A DNA stretch of 64,000 nucleotides from Tabrizicola sp. (GTDB lineage: Bacteria > Pseudomonadota > Alphaproteobacteria > Rhodobacterales > Rhodobacteraceae). The notes beneath the pieces are model-generated. The model did no database searches. It was not told where the DNA came from and saw only the letters and a list, made by a program, of their open reading frames with translations. Below, piece by piece: positions 9,101 to 17,592 of the stretch (position 1 is its first letter; each line of letters opens with the position of its first letter). The stretch is from assembly GCF_022842145.1 (NCBI RefSeq), contig NZ_JALHQD010000008.1, positions 124,001 to 188,000 on the forward strand, written 5' to 3'. The position numbers were made by a program, and so were the translations under genes.

Positions 9101-10184
9101 GAGCCACGAGATCCGCACCCCCCTCAACGGTGTCCTCGGCATGGCGACCGTTCTGGGCCACCGGCTTTCGGACCCGCAGGAACAGGCGATGGTCCGGGTG
9201 ATCCGCGATTCCGGCGAGCACCTCCTTGGCGTGATCAACGATATCCTCGACCTCGCGAAGATCGAAGCCGGGCGGCTGGTGCTTGACGCGCGCCCGATCC
9301 GCCTGCCGGATATCCTGTTCCGCGTCGCGGCTCTGCACCAGATCGCCGCCATCGAAAAGGGCGTCAAGCTGATCATCCGCTGCCTCGGCAGCGGAGAGCT
9401 GCGCCTTGGCGACGAGATGCGTCTGATCCAGATCCTGCACAACCTGATGGGCAATGCGCTGAAGTTCACCGATCAGGGCCACGTGCGGGTCGAGATCAAC
9501 TGTTCCGACCCCGAAAGCATCACCATCGAGGTCCAGGACACCGGCATCGGGATGTCGGCAGACGACATCTCCCGCTCTTTCGAAGAGTTCACGCAAGCCA
9601 TGGGCGGCTCGCGGCGCAGCCATGTCGGGACCGGCCTTGGCCTGCCCATCGTGCGCCGCCTGGCCCGGCTGATGGAGGGGGACGTCTCGCTCCATTCGGT
9701 CGAGGGCGAGGGGGTGACCGCGCGCGTTTCATTGAAGATCCCCCTCCTTGCCGATGCCGCAGCGCATGACCCGGCCGCCGAACAGCGGCGCCTGCCGCCG
9801 ATGCGGGTGCTGGCGGCCGAGGACAATGCGACGAACCGGATCATCCTGCAAAGCATGCTCCAGTCGCTGGGTGTCGAGACGGTGATCGTCGCCGACGGCG
9901 CGCAGGCCCTGCAACGCTTCCACGGCGGTGGTTTCGACGCGGTGCTTCTCGACATCGCCATGCCGGGCATGGACGGTCTGGACACGCTGAACGCCCTGAA
10001 TGCCCTGGCGGCCGAGAGGGGCAATGCCGCACCACGCGCGATTGCTGTCACCGCCAATGTGATGACCCACCAGGTTGACGAATACCTCGGGCACGGCTTC
10101 GCAGCCGTCGTCGCCAAGCCGATCCGGATCGAGATGCTGGGCCAGGCGCTTTGGCAATGTGTCGATCAGTCGGCGGGCGACTGA
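6177..10184 (+). CDS. Large soluble hybrid sensor histidine kinase (GAF, multiple PAS, HisKA, HATPase_c, REC)
   Basis: With the TTG start the protein has 1335 residues; an ATG five codons later is equally possible. Order of domains: GAF (about 25-185), then roughly six PAS modules (about 200-955), two of which (around 580-820) are PAS_3-like tandem repeats with 'W.W....GHV/AQV' motifs and PAC tails. HisKA follows with the phospho-acceptor His977 in SHEIRTPLNG, then HATPase_c (about 1075-1190; NLMGNALKFT, DTGIGM, GTGLGL) and a C-terminal receiver with Asp1259 in LLDIAMPGMDG. No membrane helix is visible, so it should sense cytoplasmic signals or redox/light ligands. No cognate regulator or Hpt protein is adjacent. 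The ligand is unknown. Confidence 0.9.
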   Translation: MDRGWMGHAGQPDTGTAQPARVELRVVELMNRLLDVTPDTIDSEIDAVLETLGESYGFTRTFLFHYDSASGYRNTNEWVAPGVPPLKPVMQSAAEPMRPIWHQAFIEGRTIAVMDRDDLPAGSPERQFLTDIGVNSTLMVPLCDGDRLFGVIGFDCCRPDRHWQDEAVFLLTSIGRAVSSVLLRANAARAEAAARSHLEATLDALPDLVIELAPTGEIIACHSDKLPWLSSLVRAGIGCPVAQILPLPLARAMTEILATPPVDRVSMTRRVGVSTLVAPHRYEVSVARLTLVPDADKANLIVVIRDIAASDRSTEMTSFREGQFTAFFEMCPHPILVNDFDTGEIIDVNRAFKDVFGLDPTAGINLQVQQILPVDGTWLIQGARAALKAAQTYGPVEATFRCKDGHSFPAMVRCFMSIDPNGRRLVWSLIENVMEIRAKEAALQSGRDTLEATRARFLAAIEALDDGFAIFDAEDRLVLWNTPYVRVFSQIADLIREGALYDDLLRAAIDRGVFGAEGERDDKNLQRRLDRPLTEVWDNEDELADGRLIWVRERATPSQETVGLYEDVTARRLADRRLEQIVDGGGIAVWDWASDRGFTTITDCWETMLGLGSARALADLIELVHPEDRLAVAEAQRELFLSGSETFSLRCRMRHQSGKWVWLLTRGHVAARWADGSPRRISGITLDVSVQSEAEVRLGQVIDGTKVGTWEHDMRSGVTLVSDRWAEILGFRAVELNPISLQAWLDMLHPDDAESLIAQERDAFEAGQWQVEHEVRLRHRDGHWVWVLTRAQVAEWDEDGRPVKTSGINLDISASKSLEFALARERDTLARVMEASVSGIVVVDECGAVVFANAAAERVIGRKVSPGSLLLSLIGTEGVSDPDGNHIPPDHLPIARALAGEPGMHAVRRDLYWPSGERRVVAVTSARLSAAGAETAVVCTFTDITDEVQNQDRLRAAMTAAETANRAKSDFLAAMSHEIRTPLNGVLGMATVLGHRLSDPQEQAMVRVIRDSGEHLLGVINDILDLAKIEAGRLVLDARPIRLPDILFRVAALHQIAAIEKGVKLIIRCLGSGELRLGDEMRLIQILHNLMGNALKFTDQGHVRVEINCSDPESITIEVQDTGIGMSADDISRSFEEFTQAMGGSRRSHVGTGLGLPIVRRLARLMEGDVSLHSVEGEGVTARVSLKIPLLADAAAHDPAAEQRRLPPMRVLAAEDNATNRIILQSMLQSLGVETVIVADGAQALQRFHGGGFDAVLLDIAMPGMDGLDTLNALNALAAERGNAAPRAIAVTANVMTHQVDEYLGHGFAAVVAKPIRIEMLGQALWQCVDQSAGD

Positions 10185-10341
10185 AGCGCACCCGGAATTT
10201 GCTTTGACAGGTCAGGCGCTTGAACGCATTCTTCCCGCCGCGGGCGCAGGGTGCGCGCCCGGTGTCTGGTGACGGTGGCGGCGATGCGGTCCCTTGCCGG
10301 ATCAGCCGTTCCATTTCACCCCATTGCGGCGCGGAGGTGAC

Positions 10342-11220
10342 ATGCATGACCGTCTTGATCCCCTGACGCGGGCTTTGGCGCTGCCGCTCTGGCAGGGCGA
10401 TGCCACGGCGACGCCGCTGGGTGGCGGGATCACCAACCTGAACGTCCTCGTCACCGATGCCACCCGCCGCGCCGTGGTACGGATCGGCGACGACATTCCG
10501 GTCCACCAGATCATGCGCTTCAACGAACTGGCCGCCAGCCGCGCCGCCCATGCCGCCGGGGTTTCGCCCGCGGTCCTGCACCACGAACCCGGCGCGCTGG
10601 TCATCGATTTCGTCGAGGGTCGCACGATGACGGCCGAAGACCTGCTCGATCAGGATCTCCTGGAACAGGCTCTGGCACTGGTCATGCACGCCCACCGCGA
10701 CATCCCCCGCCATCTGCGCGGACCCGCACTGACCTTCTGGGTCTTCCACGTGGTCCGCGACTATGCAGCGACCCTGGACGAGGGCAGGTCCCGCCACCGG
10801 CCGATCCTGCCCGACCTCCTTTCCGAGGCGGAGGCGCTGGAGCGTGCGGTGGGTCGCATCGAGATGGTCTTCGGCCACAACGACCTGCTGCCCGGCAACT
10901 TCCTGCACGACGGCAAGCGGATGTGGCTGATCGACTGGGATTATGCCGGCTGGGGCTCGCCGCTTTTCGATCTTGGCGGTCTTGCCGCGAACATCGGGCT
11001 TGATGCAAAGCAGGAGGCCTGGCTTCTGGAAGCCTATTTCGGGGTGGCCCCGGATGCCGACCTCTGGCGGCGATACCGCGCGATGAAGGCCGCCGCCGCC
11101 CTGCGCGAGGCGATGTGGTCGATGGTCCAGGAAAGCCATTCGAAGCTCGACTTCGACTACCGGACCTATACCGCCGCGTATCTGGAGACCTACCGCACGG
11201 CGCTTGCGGCCACCCGCTAA
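10342..11220 (+). CDS. APH/choline kinase family phosphotransferase
   Basis: The 292-residue kinase resembles choline/ethanolamine kinases of the aminoglycoside-phosphotransferase fold. A glycine-rich nucleotide segment ([10 protein letters not shown]) lies near residue 25. The Brenner-type catalytic loop is [10 protein letters not shown] (about residue 175) and the metal-binding segment is LIDWDYAG (about residue 195). The start is fixed by GCGGAGGTGA just before the ATG; upstream sequence has no family similarity. The gene meets rsmA tail to tail, with stops overlapping in CTAA. The substrate is probably choline, ethanolamine or a similar amino-alcohol, but thiamine or a sugar cannot be excluded. 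Confidence 0.8.
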   Translation: MHDRLDPLTRALALPLWQGDATATPLGGGITNLNVLVTDATRRAVVRIGDDIPVHQIMRFNELAASRAAHAAGVSPAVLHHEPGALVIDFVEGRTMTAEDLLDQDLLEQALALVMHAHRDIPRHLRGPALTFWVFHVVRDYAATLDEGRSRHRPILPDLLSEAEALERAVGRIEMVFGHNDLLPGNFLHDGKRMWLIDWDYAGWGSPLFDLGGLAANIGLDAKQEAWLLEAYFGVAPDADLWRRYRAMKAAAALREAMWSMVQESHSKLDFDYRTYTAAYLETYRTALAATR

Positions 11221-12053
11221 CCGACCGCGCGCGCCAGGGCGCAGAACCCTTCCAGCCCGATCTCCTCGGCCCGTGCGGTAGGCGGAATGCCGACGCCTTC
11301 CAGAACCGTCTCGATGTCCGGCCGCAGGCCCTTCAGACTGGACCGCAGCATCTTCCTGCGCTGGTTGAACGCCATCGCGGTCACGCGTTGCAGTGTCTTG
11401 AAATCACAAGGGAAACGCGGCTGGGGCAGGGCGGTCAGCTGCACCACCGCGGATTGGACCTTGGGCGCCGGGGTAAAGGCTTCCGGCGGCAGGGTCATGA
11501 CGATCCGCGCCTCGCAGCGGTACTGTGCCAGAAGGGCCAGCCGCCCGTAATGCTCTGTCCTCGGTTTCGCAACAATCCGCTCGGCCACTTCCTTCTGGAA
11601 CATAAGCGTCAACGAAGACCAAAGCGGAGGCCAGATCTCCGGCGTCAGCCAGCGGATCAGAAGCTCGGTGCCGATGTTGTACGGCAGATTGGCCACGATC
11701 TTGAAGGGCGGCGTCAGATGCTGGGCGAGGTCCAGCTCCAGCGCGTCGCCAAGCAGGACTTCCAGCCGTCCCGGACAGGCCGCTGCAATCTCGGCCAGAG
11801 CGGGCAGGGCGCGCGCGTCCTTTTCGACCGCCACCACCCGCCGCGCACCCTCGGCCAGAAGCCCGCGCGTCAATCCCCCCGGACCGGGCCCAACCTCCAG
11901 CACGTCACAGCCCGACAGGTCGCCCGCCGACCGCGCGATCTTGGCGGTCAGGTTCAGGTCCAGCAGAAAATTCTGCCCCAGCTGCTTTCTCGCCACCAGT
12001 TCATGCGCCCGGATCACCTCGCGCAGCGGCGGCAGACCATCGATCGTGCCCAA
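11217..12053 (-). CDS. rsmA: 16S rRNA (adenine1518-N6/adenine1519-N6)-dimethyltransferase
   Basis: RsmA/KsgA dimethylates two adjacent adenines near the 3' end of 16S rRNA during late 30S assembly, using S-adenosylmethionine. The 278-residue length is normal. Motifs visible: [10 protein letters not shown] at residues about 23-32, the SAM loop [10 protein letters not shown] (about 53-62), acidic VVAVEKD, and the catalytic NLPYNIG (about 122-128). It is the last gene of the lptF-to-rsmA run, separated from pdxA by 50 bases that include a dispersed repeat. Loss of KsgA is known to give kasugamycin resistance. Confidence 0.95.
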   Translation of the reverse strand: MGTIDGLPPLREVIRAHELVARKQLGQNFLLDLNLTAKIARSAGDLSGCDVLEVGPGPGGLTRGLLAEGARRVVAVEKDARALPALAEIAAACPGRLEVLLGDALELDLAQHLTPPFKIVANLPYNIGTELLIRWLTPEIWPPLWSSLTLMFQKEVAERIVAKPRTEHYGRLALLAQYRCEARIVMTLPPEAFTPAPKVQSAVVQLTALPQPRFPCDFKTLQRVTAMAFNQRRKMLRSSLKGLRPDIETVLEGVGIPPTARAEEIGLEGFCALARAVG

Positions 12054-12062
12054 ACTCAGCCT

Positions 12063-12095
12063 TTCATCTTTGCCGAAATATCCCCGCCGGAGGCA
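12063..12095 (-). repeat. Dispersed intergenic repeat, copy 1
   Basis: A 33-base element lies between pdxA and rsmA. On the minus strand it reads TGCCTCCGGCGGGGATATTT and ends AAAGATGAA, just ahead of the rsmA start. It is the same as the copy at 56458-56490 except for two bases. Confidence 0.65.
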
Positions 12096-12103
12096 TCCGA
12101 CGC

Positions 12104-13057
12104 CTAAACTCCGCGCGCCGCAACCATGTCGCGCGCCATCCGCAAGGCCGCGATCAGGCTCGACGGGTCGGCAACCCCGCGCCCGGCGATGTCATAGGCC
12201 GTCCCGTGGTCGGGCGAGGTGCGCACGAAGGGAAGCCCCAACGTCACATTCACGCCGCCCGCAAAGTCGATCGTCTTGATCGGAATCAGCGCCTGGTCGT
12301 GATAGGCGCAGACTGCCGCGTCATAGCCCTTCCGCGCCCCGGCGTGGAACATCGTGTCGGCAGGCCACGGACCGGTCACCTTCAGCCCCTCGGCCGCAAG
12401 CCGCGCAAGCAGGGGCCGGATCATCCGTTCGTCTTCCCACCCCATCGCGCCGCCTTCGCCCGCGTGGGGGTTCAGCCCCGCAACCGCGATCCTGGGGGAG
12501 GCAATCCCGAAATCCCGGACCAGCCCGGCATGGGTTATCCGGATAGTGTCCTCCAAAAGCCCCTCGGTCAAAGCCGCCGGCACCTCGGACAGGGGAATGT
12601 GGATCGTCGCAGGCACCACCCGCAGACCGGGACAGGCCAGCATCATGACCACGCGTCCGACCCCGGCGAGATGGGCCAGAAACTCGGTATGTCCCGGAAA
12701 GGCGAAGCCCGCGCCGTCCTTCAGCGCCTTCTTGTTGATCGGCGCCGTGCAGACCGCTGACCCAAGACCCGCCTGCACCAGCCGGACCGCCCGCTCGATC
12801 ACCGCGACCACGCCCGGTGCATTGGCCGGGTCCGGCTGTCCGGGTGTCGCCAGCCCCGCAAACTCCTGCACCAGCACCGCCATAGCGCCATCGCCAAACG
12901 CCTCGCCATCGCGAACCGCACGCCACTCTGTTCCTGCCGGAAGATGCCGCGGATCGCCGATCCAGACAAAGCGTTCACCCGCCGCCCAGGCCTTTACCGC
13001 GATCTCGGGGCCGATTCCGGACGGGTCGCCGCAGGTCAGAAGGACCGGCGCGCTCAC
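12104..13057 (-). CDS. pdxA: 4-hydroxythreonine-4-phosphate dehydrogenase
   Basis: PdxA oxidises 4-phosphohydroxy-L-threonine with NAD in the DXP-dependent vitamin B6 pathway. With the GTG start the protein has 317 residues, a usual size. It opens directly with the family signature [15 protein letters not shown]. Metal-site and substrate-binding histidines are visible in [11 protein letters not shown] (about residue 130) and in [10 protein letters not shown] (about residue 265). The GTG overlaps the surA stop by four bases (GTGA), which both supports this start and shows translational coupling. Longer upstream open frame has no similarity. Confidence 0.93.
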   Translation of the reverse strand: MSAPVLLTCGDPSGIGPEIAVKAWAAGERFVWIGDPRHLPAGTEWRAVRDGEAFGDGAMAVLVQEFAGLATPGQPDPANAPGVVAVIERAVRLVQAGLGSAVCTAPINKKALKDGAGFAFPGHTEFLAHLAGVGRVVMMLACPGLRVVPATIHIPLSEVPAALTEGLLEDTIRITHAGLVRDFGIASPRIAVAGLNPHAGEGGAMGWEDERMIRPLLARLAAEGLKVTGPWPADTMFHAGARKGYDAAVCAYHDQALIPIKTIDFAGGVNVTLGLPFVRTSPDHGTAYDIAGRGVADPSSLIAALRMARDMVAARGV

Positions 13058-14283
13058 GGCTCGCGGATGATCGCAGCCGAGCGGAGTTCTTCCAGATAGC
13101 CCTCGGCCAGGCCTTCCAGCTTCTGGTTGATCACCTGGTCGCGCACCTGATCGCGCGTCGGGGCAGGGTCCTGCACCGCCTCGCGCCCGCACAGCATCAG
13201 CATCCGCCGCAGTCCTCCGCGCGTCAGCGCGACCGAGGTCTCGTTCGGGTCCAGCTTCGCCAGTTCCAGCGCCACCTCCCCCGGCACCTCACCCATTGCC
13301 GCCTTGGTCAGCGTCACCCGGTCGGTCTGACCGCCAGACTCCGCCTGCAGCATGTCGCAATCGTCTGCCGCCACCCGGACGCGCGCGATTTCCGCCGCGT
13401 CGTCGGGCACCAGCAATTCCACCCATTCGACCGAAACCAGGACTGGTTCGGCCGACGCATCCTCGGCCACGTCGCGCAAAAGGAACAGCACGACCGCGCC
13501 CGGCACCGCGACCGGGTCCGACACCTCGCCCGTGTCCAGTGCCAGGACCTTCTGGCCGATGGCCGGGGGCAGGTTCGACAGCGGCAGCCAGTCCAGCCGC
13601 CCGCCCGCGCCTGCCGTAGGGGCTGCGGAATACTTCCGTGCCGCCGCTGCAAAATCCGCTTCGCCCGACAGGCTGTCGGACAGTTCCTGCGCTTGGGCCA
13701 TCGCCGCTTCTTCCTGGCCCTGCGGCGCCGGGATCACCAGCTCGCTGGCCAGGACCTGCAACGCCTTCGGCCGGGCCGACGCTTCCAGTGCGCGGTCGAC
13801 GTCCGCCTCGCTGATCGGGACCTGGCCCAGGAATTTGCCCCGGACCACCTGACGCCACAACAGACCGGCCGAGACGAAGTCCCGGAAGGTTTCTGGCGCG
13901 ATCCCGGCCTTGGTCAACTCGCCCACGAACTGTTCGGTCGTCAGGTTCGCGCGGCCTGCAAATTCGGCCAGCCCGTCGGTCAGGTCCTTCTCGGTCACCG
14001 TGATGTCAAGCCGCTCCGCCTCGGTCTGGCGGAGCCGGTCCTCGATCAGGGCCTTCAAGGCCTCTTCCTCGGGGTTGCCGGGGGCCCGCAGCACCCGCAG
14101 GAACAGGGCCCGTTGCGCCACCTCGTACTCGGTGATCGCCCGATCGTTCACATAAAGCCGGGGTGCGAACAGGTCCTGCGCCCAAGCCGGAGCCATCATC
14201 ACCGAAGCCGTGGTAATGGGGACCACCAGCGCAAGGCCGATCGCTGTTGCCGCCGCCTGTCGTTTCAGAACCGAAAATCGCAT
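13054..14283 (-). CDS. surA: Periplasmic SurA-type peptidyl-prolyl isomerase / chaperone
   Basis: SurA helps outer-membrane proteins, including LptD, fold in the periplasm. The 409-residue product has a signal peptide ending in AWAQ at about residue 36. A SurA_N helical domain covers about 40-165, and a single parvulin domain about 175-275 (VPISEADVDRAL and SAAPTAGAGGRLDWLP regions). A C-terminal helical part ends the protein. Only one clear parvulin domain is visible, against two in Escherichia coli SurA; this is usual for alphaproteobacteria. It lies downstream of lptD, its expected client, with a gap of about 70 bases. Confidence 0.88.
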   Translation of the reverse strand: MRFSVLKRQAAATAIGLALVVPITTASVMMAPAWAQDLFAPRLYVNDRAITEYEVAQRALFLRVLRAPGNPEEEALKALIEDRLRQTEAERLDITVTEKDLTDGLAEFAGRANLTTEQFVGELTKAGIAPETFRDFVSAGLLWRQVVRGKFLGQVPISEADVDRALEASARPKALQVLASELVIPAPQGQEEAAMAQAQELSDSLSGEADFAAAARKYSAAPTAGAGGRLDWLPLSNLPPAIGQKVLALDTGEVSDPVAVPGAVVLFLLRDVAEDASAEPVLVSVEWVELLVPDDAAEIARVRVAADDCDMLQAESGGQTDRVTLTKAAMGEVPGEVALELAKLDPNETSVALTRGGLRRMLMLCGREAVQDPAPTRDQVRDQVINQKLEGLAEGYLEELRSAAIIREP

Positions 14284-14354
14284 CGTTTCCGCCGCTCTTC
14301 CTCAATCCCGCGGGTCTTGGGCCCGCCGCTTTTCCCTGCCCGCAATGCCCGCGG

Positions 14355-16493
14355 CTATTGCCGACAACTGCGCGCCGGCCCCCCGGTCACACCGCCACCA
14401 AAGCCCACAAGGTCCAGCGAGAGGCCGAAATCCGTTGTCGGGGTTACACTAGTGGATGACGTGAAGCGACGCGAGAGGGAAACATCAAACCGCACGCATT
14501 CGTTCAGGAACTCCAGACCCAGTCCGGCAAGCGTGCCTTGATCACCGTGGAAATCGTAACGACCCGAGGCCTTGGCCGTCCAGTTCGGGGTGATCTTGCG
14601 CCGCGCGTCGAAGGTGATCTCCTGCGTCGGATCGGGCCGGTTTTCCAGCGGATCGGCGACAGCCCAGATCATCGAGGAACTCAGCGCCGTCTTCGGGGTG
14701 CTCACCGTCACGCGTGCTTCGGCCTTGGTGACGCCAAAGTCGTCGTCCAGCACCAGCCGGCCCGACAGCGCCAGGCTGTCGGCCAATGTAAAGGTCGCGG
14801 AAGCCAGCCAGTCCGAAGTGGCACCCGCCAGCCCGGACCCTGCGCCGAACTGGCCCAGGTCCGCCTCGCGGTACACCCGGCCCAAAGTCACGCCCATCGA
14901 CCAGCCCTTGGGGTCGAACCGAGTCCAGCTGATGCCCAGATTCACCCGCGGCCCGCGTTCCACCGCGTCCGATCCCGGGAAGCGGTCCAGCGCGAAAAGG
15001 TTGCCCTCGTCGAACTCGACCAGCACCGAATCCTCGTTCGGCAGGCTCTCGGCATCGGACGAGGCATAAAGCAGCTGAACAACCGGCTCGATCACCTGCG
15101 TCGCGCCTCCGGCTTCCGTCTTCACCCAGGGCCAGCGCAGCTCCACTCCGACCGTCCCATGCGTGCGCGAGGTGTTGCCGGCAAAGTCCGCGTCATCGGC
15201 GATGGTATAGGCATCGGCGGTCAGCTCGCCCAGCACCGTGCCTTCGATCCCCATCGGCAGGAACAGGCTGCGCCGCCAGTCGATCCGCGCCGAGACGCGA
15301 CCCACATCGCGGCCGTCGGCAATCCCGTCTCCATTGCCGTCAACCGGGCTCAGCGAGCTGCGTCTGTGATTGTGGGTCTGCAACCGCAGCCCACCCTCGC
15401 CGCCAAGGGGTCCCAGCGAGAAGCGACGGTGGAAGGTCAGATCGGCAATGACCGTAGGGATCGTGGTGTTGTCCTCGTCGTCCCGCAGCGACTGGAAGCT
15501 GATGATCCGCGCCGAAATATGTTCGTTGCGCCGTGTGCGCTTGATCTCGACCCGGCTGTCCAGGCGGTCGGTGTTGCCCAGACCGTAGTCCAGCATATAG
15601 GCCGGATCGGTGACGGTCTGGCCGTCGAAGCTGAGCAAAAAGCGTTCGGGCAGGGTGAAATCGCCCCGCGCCCGCAGGTAGCCGCGGGTCTTGCCGGGCA
15701 GCAGATCGTCGCGGCTGAGCGACCCGTCCAGCGTGATAAGCCCGGTGGCAAAGGCCTGCCGGTAGCGCAGGCCCAGGGTCTGACTTTGCCGCGCCGTCAG
15801 GTAGGGGGTCAGCGTCAGGTCGGCCGATTTCCCAAGAACGATGAAGTAGGGCACCCGGATTCCGGTCCCGAGGTCCGAGGTGGTTCGGACCGACGGCATC
15901 AGGAACCCCGTGGCGCGCTTCAGCGTCGGGTCCGGCATCCGCAGCCGCGGAATGTACAGGACCGGAATCCCCGCCAGCCGGAACTGAGCGCGGTCGAAAT
16001 AGATCTGCCGCGCGACCTCGTCATGCACCACGCGGCGGGCGCGGATTTCCCACAGCGGCGTCGGATCGCCCGGGCAGACCTTGCAGGACGAGGCCGTGAC
16101 GGTCTGCAAGGCGGTATAGCGCCCCGAGACGCGCATCATCCGGTTGGCGGCCAGTTGCAGTTGCTGGTTCAGCACCAGCCGCGCGCTGGTCAGGATGCCT
16201 TCGGACAGATCGGCGGCCAGCTCGGCCTGATCGGCCAGGATCAGCGTTTCGCCCGACGGTTCGGTCAGGACGATGGGCCCGCTGATATCCAGCCGGTCGG
16301 TGGCCTGGTCAAAGACGATCCGGCTGGCCTTAAGCCGGCGGCCCTTGAAGAAGATCTCGACATTGCCGTCGGCGATCAGGCGCGTGTCGCCCGTGATCTC
16401 CAGGCTGTCGGACACCAGCGTGGCACCGTCCTGCGCCTGGGCGGGCAGGGCAAGGCTCAGAAGCAGCGCGAAAAGGGTAAGGAGGCGCAGCAT
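14355..16493 (-). CDS. lptD: LPS-assembly outer-membrane protein LptD
   Basis: LptD is the outer-membrane beta-barrel that inserts lipopolysaccharide into the outer leaflet. The 712-residue protein has a signal peptide cleaved after about residue 20 (LPAQAQ). The periplasmic beta-jellyroll (OstA) covers about 25-130 and the barrel about 200-712. Paired cysteines occur at 'SSCKVC' (about 136-139), with another in 'NECVRF' near the C-terminus, in keeping with the inter-domain disulfides known for LptD. It lies one base downstream of the lptG stop. Its partner LptE is not visible nearby. Confidence 0.93.
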   Translation of the reverse strand: MLRLLTLFALLLSLALPAQAQDGATLVSDSLEITGDTRLIADGNVEIFFKGRRLKASRIVFDQATDRLDISGPIVLTEPSGETLILADQAELAADLSEGILTSARLVLNQQLQLAANRMMRVSGRYTALQTVTASSCKVCPGDPTPLWEIRARRVVHDEVARQIYFDRAQFRLAGIPVLYIPRLRMPDPTLKRATGFLMPSVRTTSDLGTGIRVPYFIVLGKSADLTLTPYLTARQSQTLGLRYRQAFATGLITLDGSLSRDDLLPGKTRGYLRARGDFTLPERFLLSFDGQTVTDPAYMLDYGLGNTDRLDSRVEIKRTRRNEHISARIISFQSLRDDEDNTTIPTVIADLTFHRRFSLGPLGGEGGLRLQTHNHRRSSLSPVDGNGDGIADGRDVGRVSARIDWRRSLFLPMGIEGTVLGELTADAYTIADDADFAGNTSRTHGTVGVELRWPWVKTEAGGATQVIEPVVQLLYASSDAESLPNEDSVLVEFDEGNLFALDRFPGSDAVERGPRVNLGISWTRFDPKGWSMGVTLGRVYREADLGQFGAGSGLAGATSDWLASATFTLADSLALSGRLVLDDDFGVTKAEARVTVSTPKTALSSSMIWAVADPLENRPDPTQEITFDARRKITPNWTAKASGRYDFHGDQGTLAGLGLEFLNECVRFDVSLSRRFTSSTSVTPTTDFGLSLDLVGFGGGVTGGPARSCRQ

Positions 16494-16494
16494 G

Positions 16495-17592
16495 TCAGCC
16501 CTCCTCCAGATGCAGAAGCAGGCCCAGCGACAGCATCACTGCGGCGACGGGGGGGCTCCAGGCGGCCAGAAGGATCGGGATCTGCCCGCTGTCCCCCAGC
16601 GCTTGGGCGAAGTTGCGCAAAAAGTAGAAGCCGAAACCCGCCAGCAGCGCGAACAGCACCATCCGCCCGGTGCCGCCGAAGCGTACATGCCGCATGGTGA
16701 ACCCCGCCGCGACCAGCACCATCGCCGCCATCAGCATCGGCAGCGCCAGTTCCATCTGGTACCAAAGCTTGTAGGCCTGGGCCGAAAAGCCCGCGCGTTC
16801 GAGGTCGGCGATATAGCCTGGCAGGTCCCAGAACCCGATGGCAGAGGGGGTGCCGAAACTGTCGCGGATCCGCTCGGGCGTCAGGTCCGAGGGCAATGCC
16901 ACTGGTCCCGTCGCCTTGACCGCCGTCAGTTCCGGATTGACCGCCGTCAGGTCCCAGGTCTTGGTGCCGGTCAGCGCCCAGGCCCCTTCGACCAGCTTGG
17001 CCGTCTCCGCCTCGACCCGCCGGGTCGGTCGTCCCTCTTGGTCGAAGCCCAGGAACGTCACCCCGAAAAGCTCGGTCCCGTCCAGGTTCGACCGCGCGGC
17101 CTGGATCACCGTCTGTCCCTCGGCCGAGCCCTGCCGCAGCCAAAGGCCGGTATCGGCCACCGACAGCACCGACCGCCCGCCCTGGCTCAACTCTGATCGC
17201 ACGTCGTCATAGGCCTTGGACGTCGCCGCCACGAGCGGGTTGAAGAACGCCACCGCAAGGCACCCCAGCGCCACCGAAACCAGAAGCGGCGTCAACAAGA
17301 ACCGCAGCCCGGACCGCCCCGCCGCCCGCACCACGACCAGCTCCGACGACCGCGCCAGCCCCAGAAAGTTCGCAATCGCCCCCAGGATCAGGATCAAGGG
17401 CAGGATCCGGTACAGCGTCTCGGGCACGCTGAGGAGCGACAACCGCGCCGCCCCCGCCAGACCCACGCCCGCATCGGAAAAGCGCCGCAACTGCTCGATC
17501 ATGTCGATCAGCATCAGGATGACGAAGAAGGCCAGGAATACCCGGCCCACCGAGGCCAGGAACCGCCGTGCGATGTACAGGCTCAGCGTCAT
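16495..17592 (-). CDS. lptG: LPS export ABC transporter permease LptG
   Basis: LptG is one of the two inner-membrane permeases that extract lipopolysaccharide for transport to LptA and LptD. The 365-residue protein has the LptF/LptG layout: three N-terminal membrane helices (about residues 12-32, 55-80 and 98-120), a large periplasmic beta-jellyroll (about 125-260), and three C-terminal helices. The ATG overlaps the lptF stop as ATGA, which fixes the start; upstream open frame is the lptF shadow. The ATPase LptB is elsewhere. Confidence 0.93.
   Translation of the reverse strand: MTLSLYIARRFLASVGRVFLAFFVILMLIDMIEQLRRFSDAGVGLAGAARLSLLSVPETLYRILPLILILGAIANFLGLARSSELVVVRAAGRSGLRFLLTPLLVSVALGCLAVAFFNPLVAATSKAYDDVRSELSQGGRSVLSVADTGLWLRQGSAEGQTVIQAARSNLDGTELFGVTFLGFDQEGRPTRRVEAETAKLVEGAWALTGTKTWDLTAVNPELTAVKATGPVALPSDLTPERIRDSFGTPSAIGFWDLPGYIADLERAGFSAQAYKLWYQMELALPMLMAAMVLVAAGFTMRHVRFGGTGRMVLFALLAGFGFYFLRNFAQALGDSGQIPILLAAWSPPVAAVMLSLGLLLHLEEG

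Noticed and set aside
6789-9695. 968-codon open frame antisense to the large hybrid kinase
   Set aside because: It is the mirror of the strong third-position GC bias; its translation is His/Asp/Gly-rich with no domain, and the sense frame has clear kinase motifs.
10242-10260. GC hairpin GGGCGC/GCGCCC before the phosphotransferase as a terminator of the kinase gene
   Set aside because: Stem is short, no T-run follows, and such hairpins are frequent at this GC content.
14538-16700. 720-codon plus-strand frame over lptD
   Set aside because: No domain, Arg/Gln-rich product, and full overlap with well-supported lptD.
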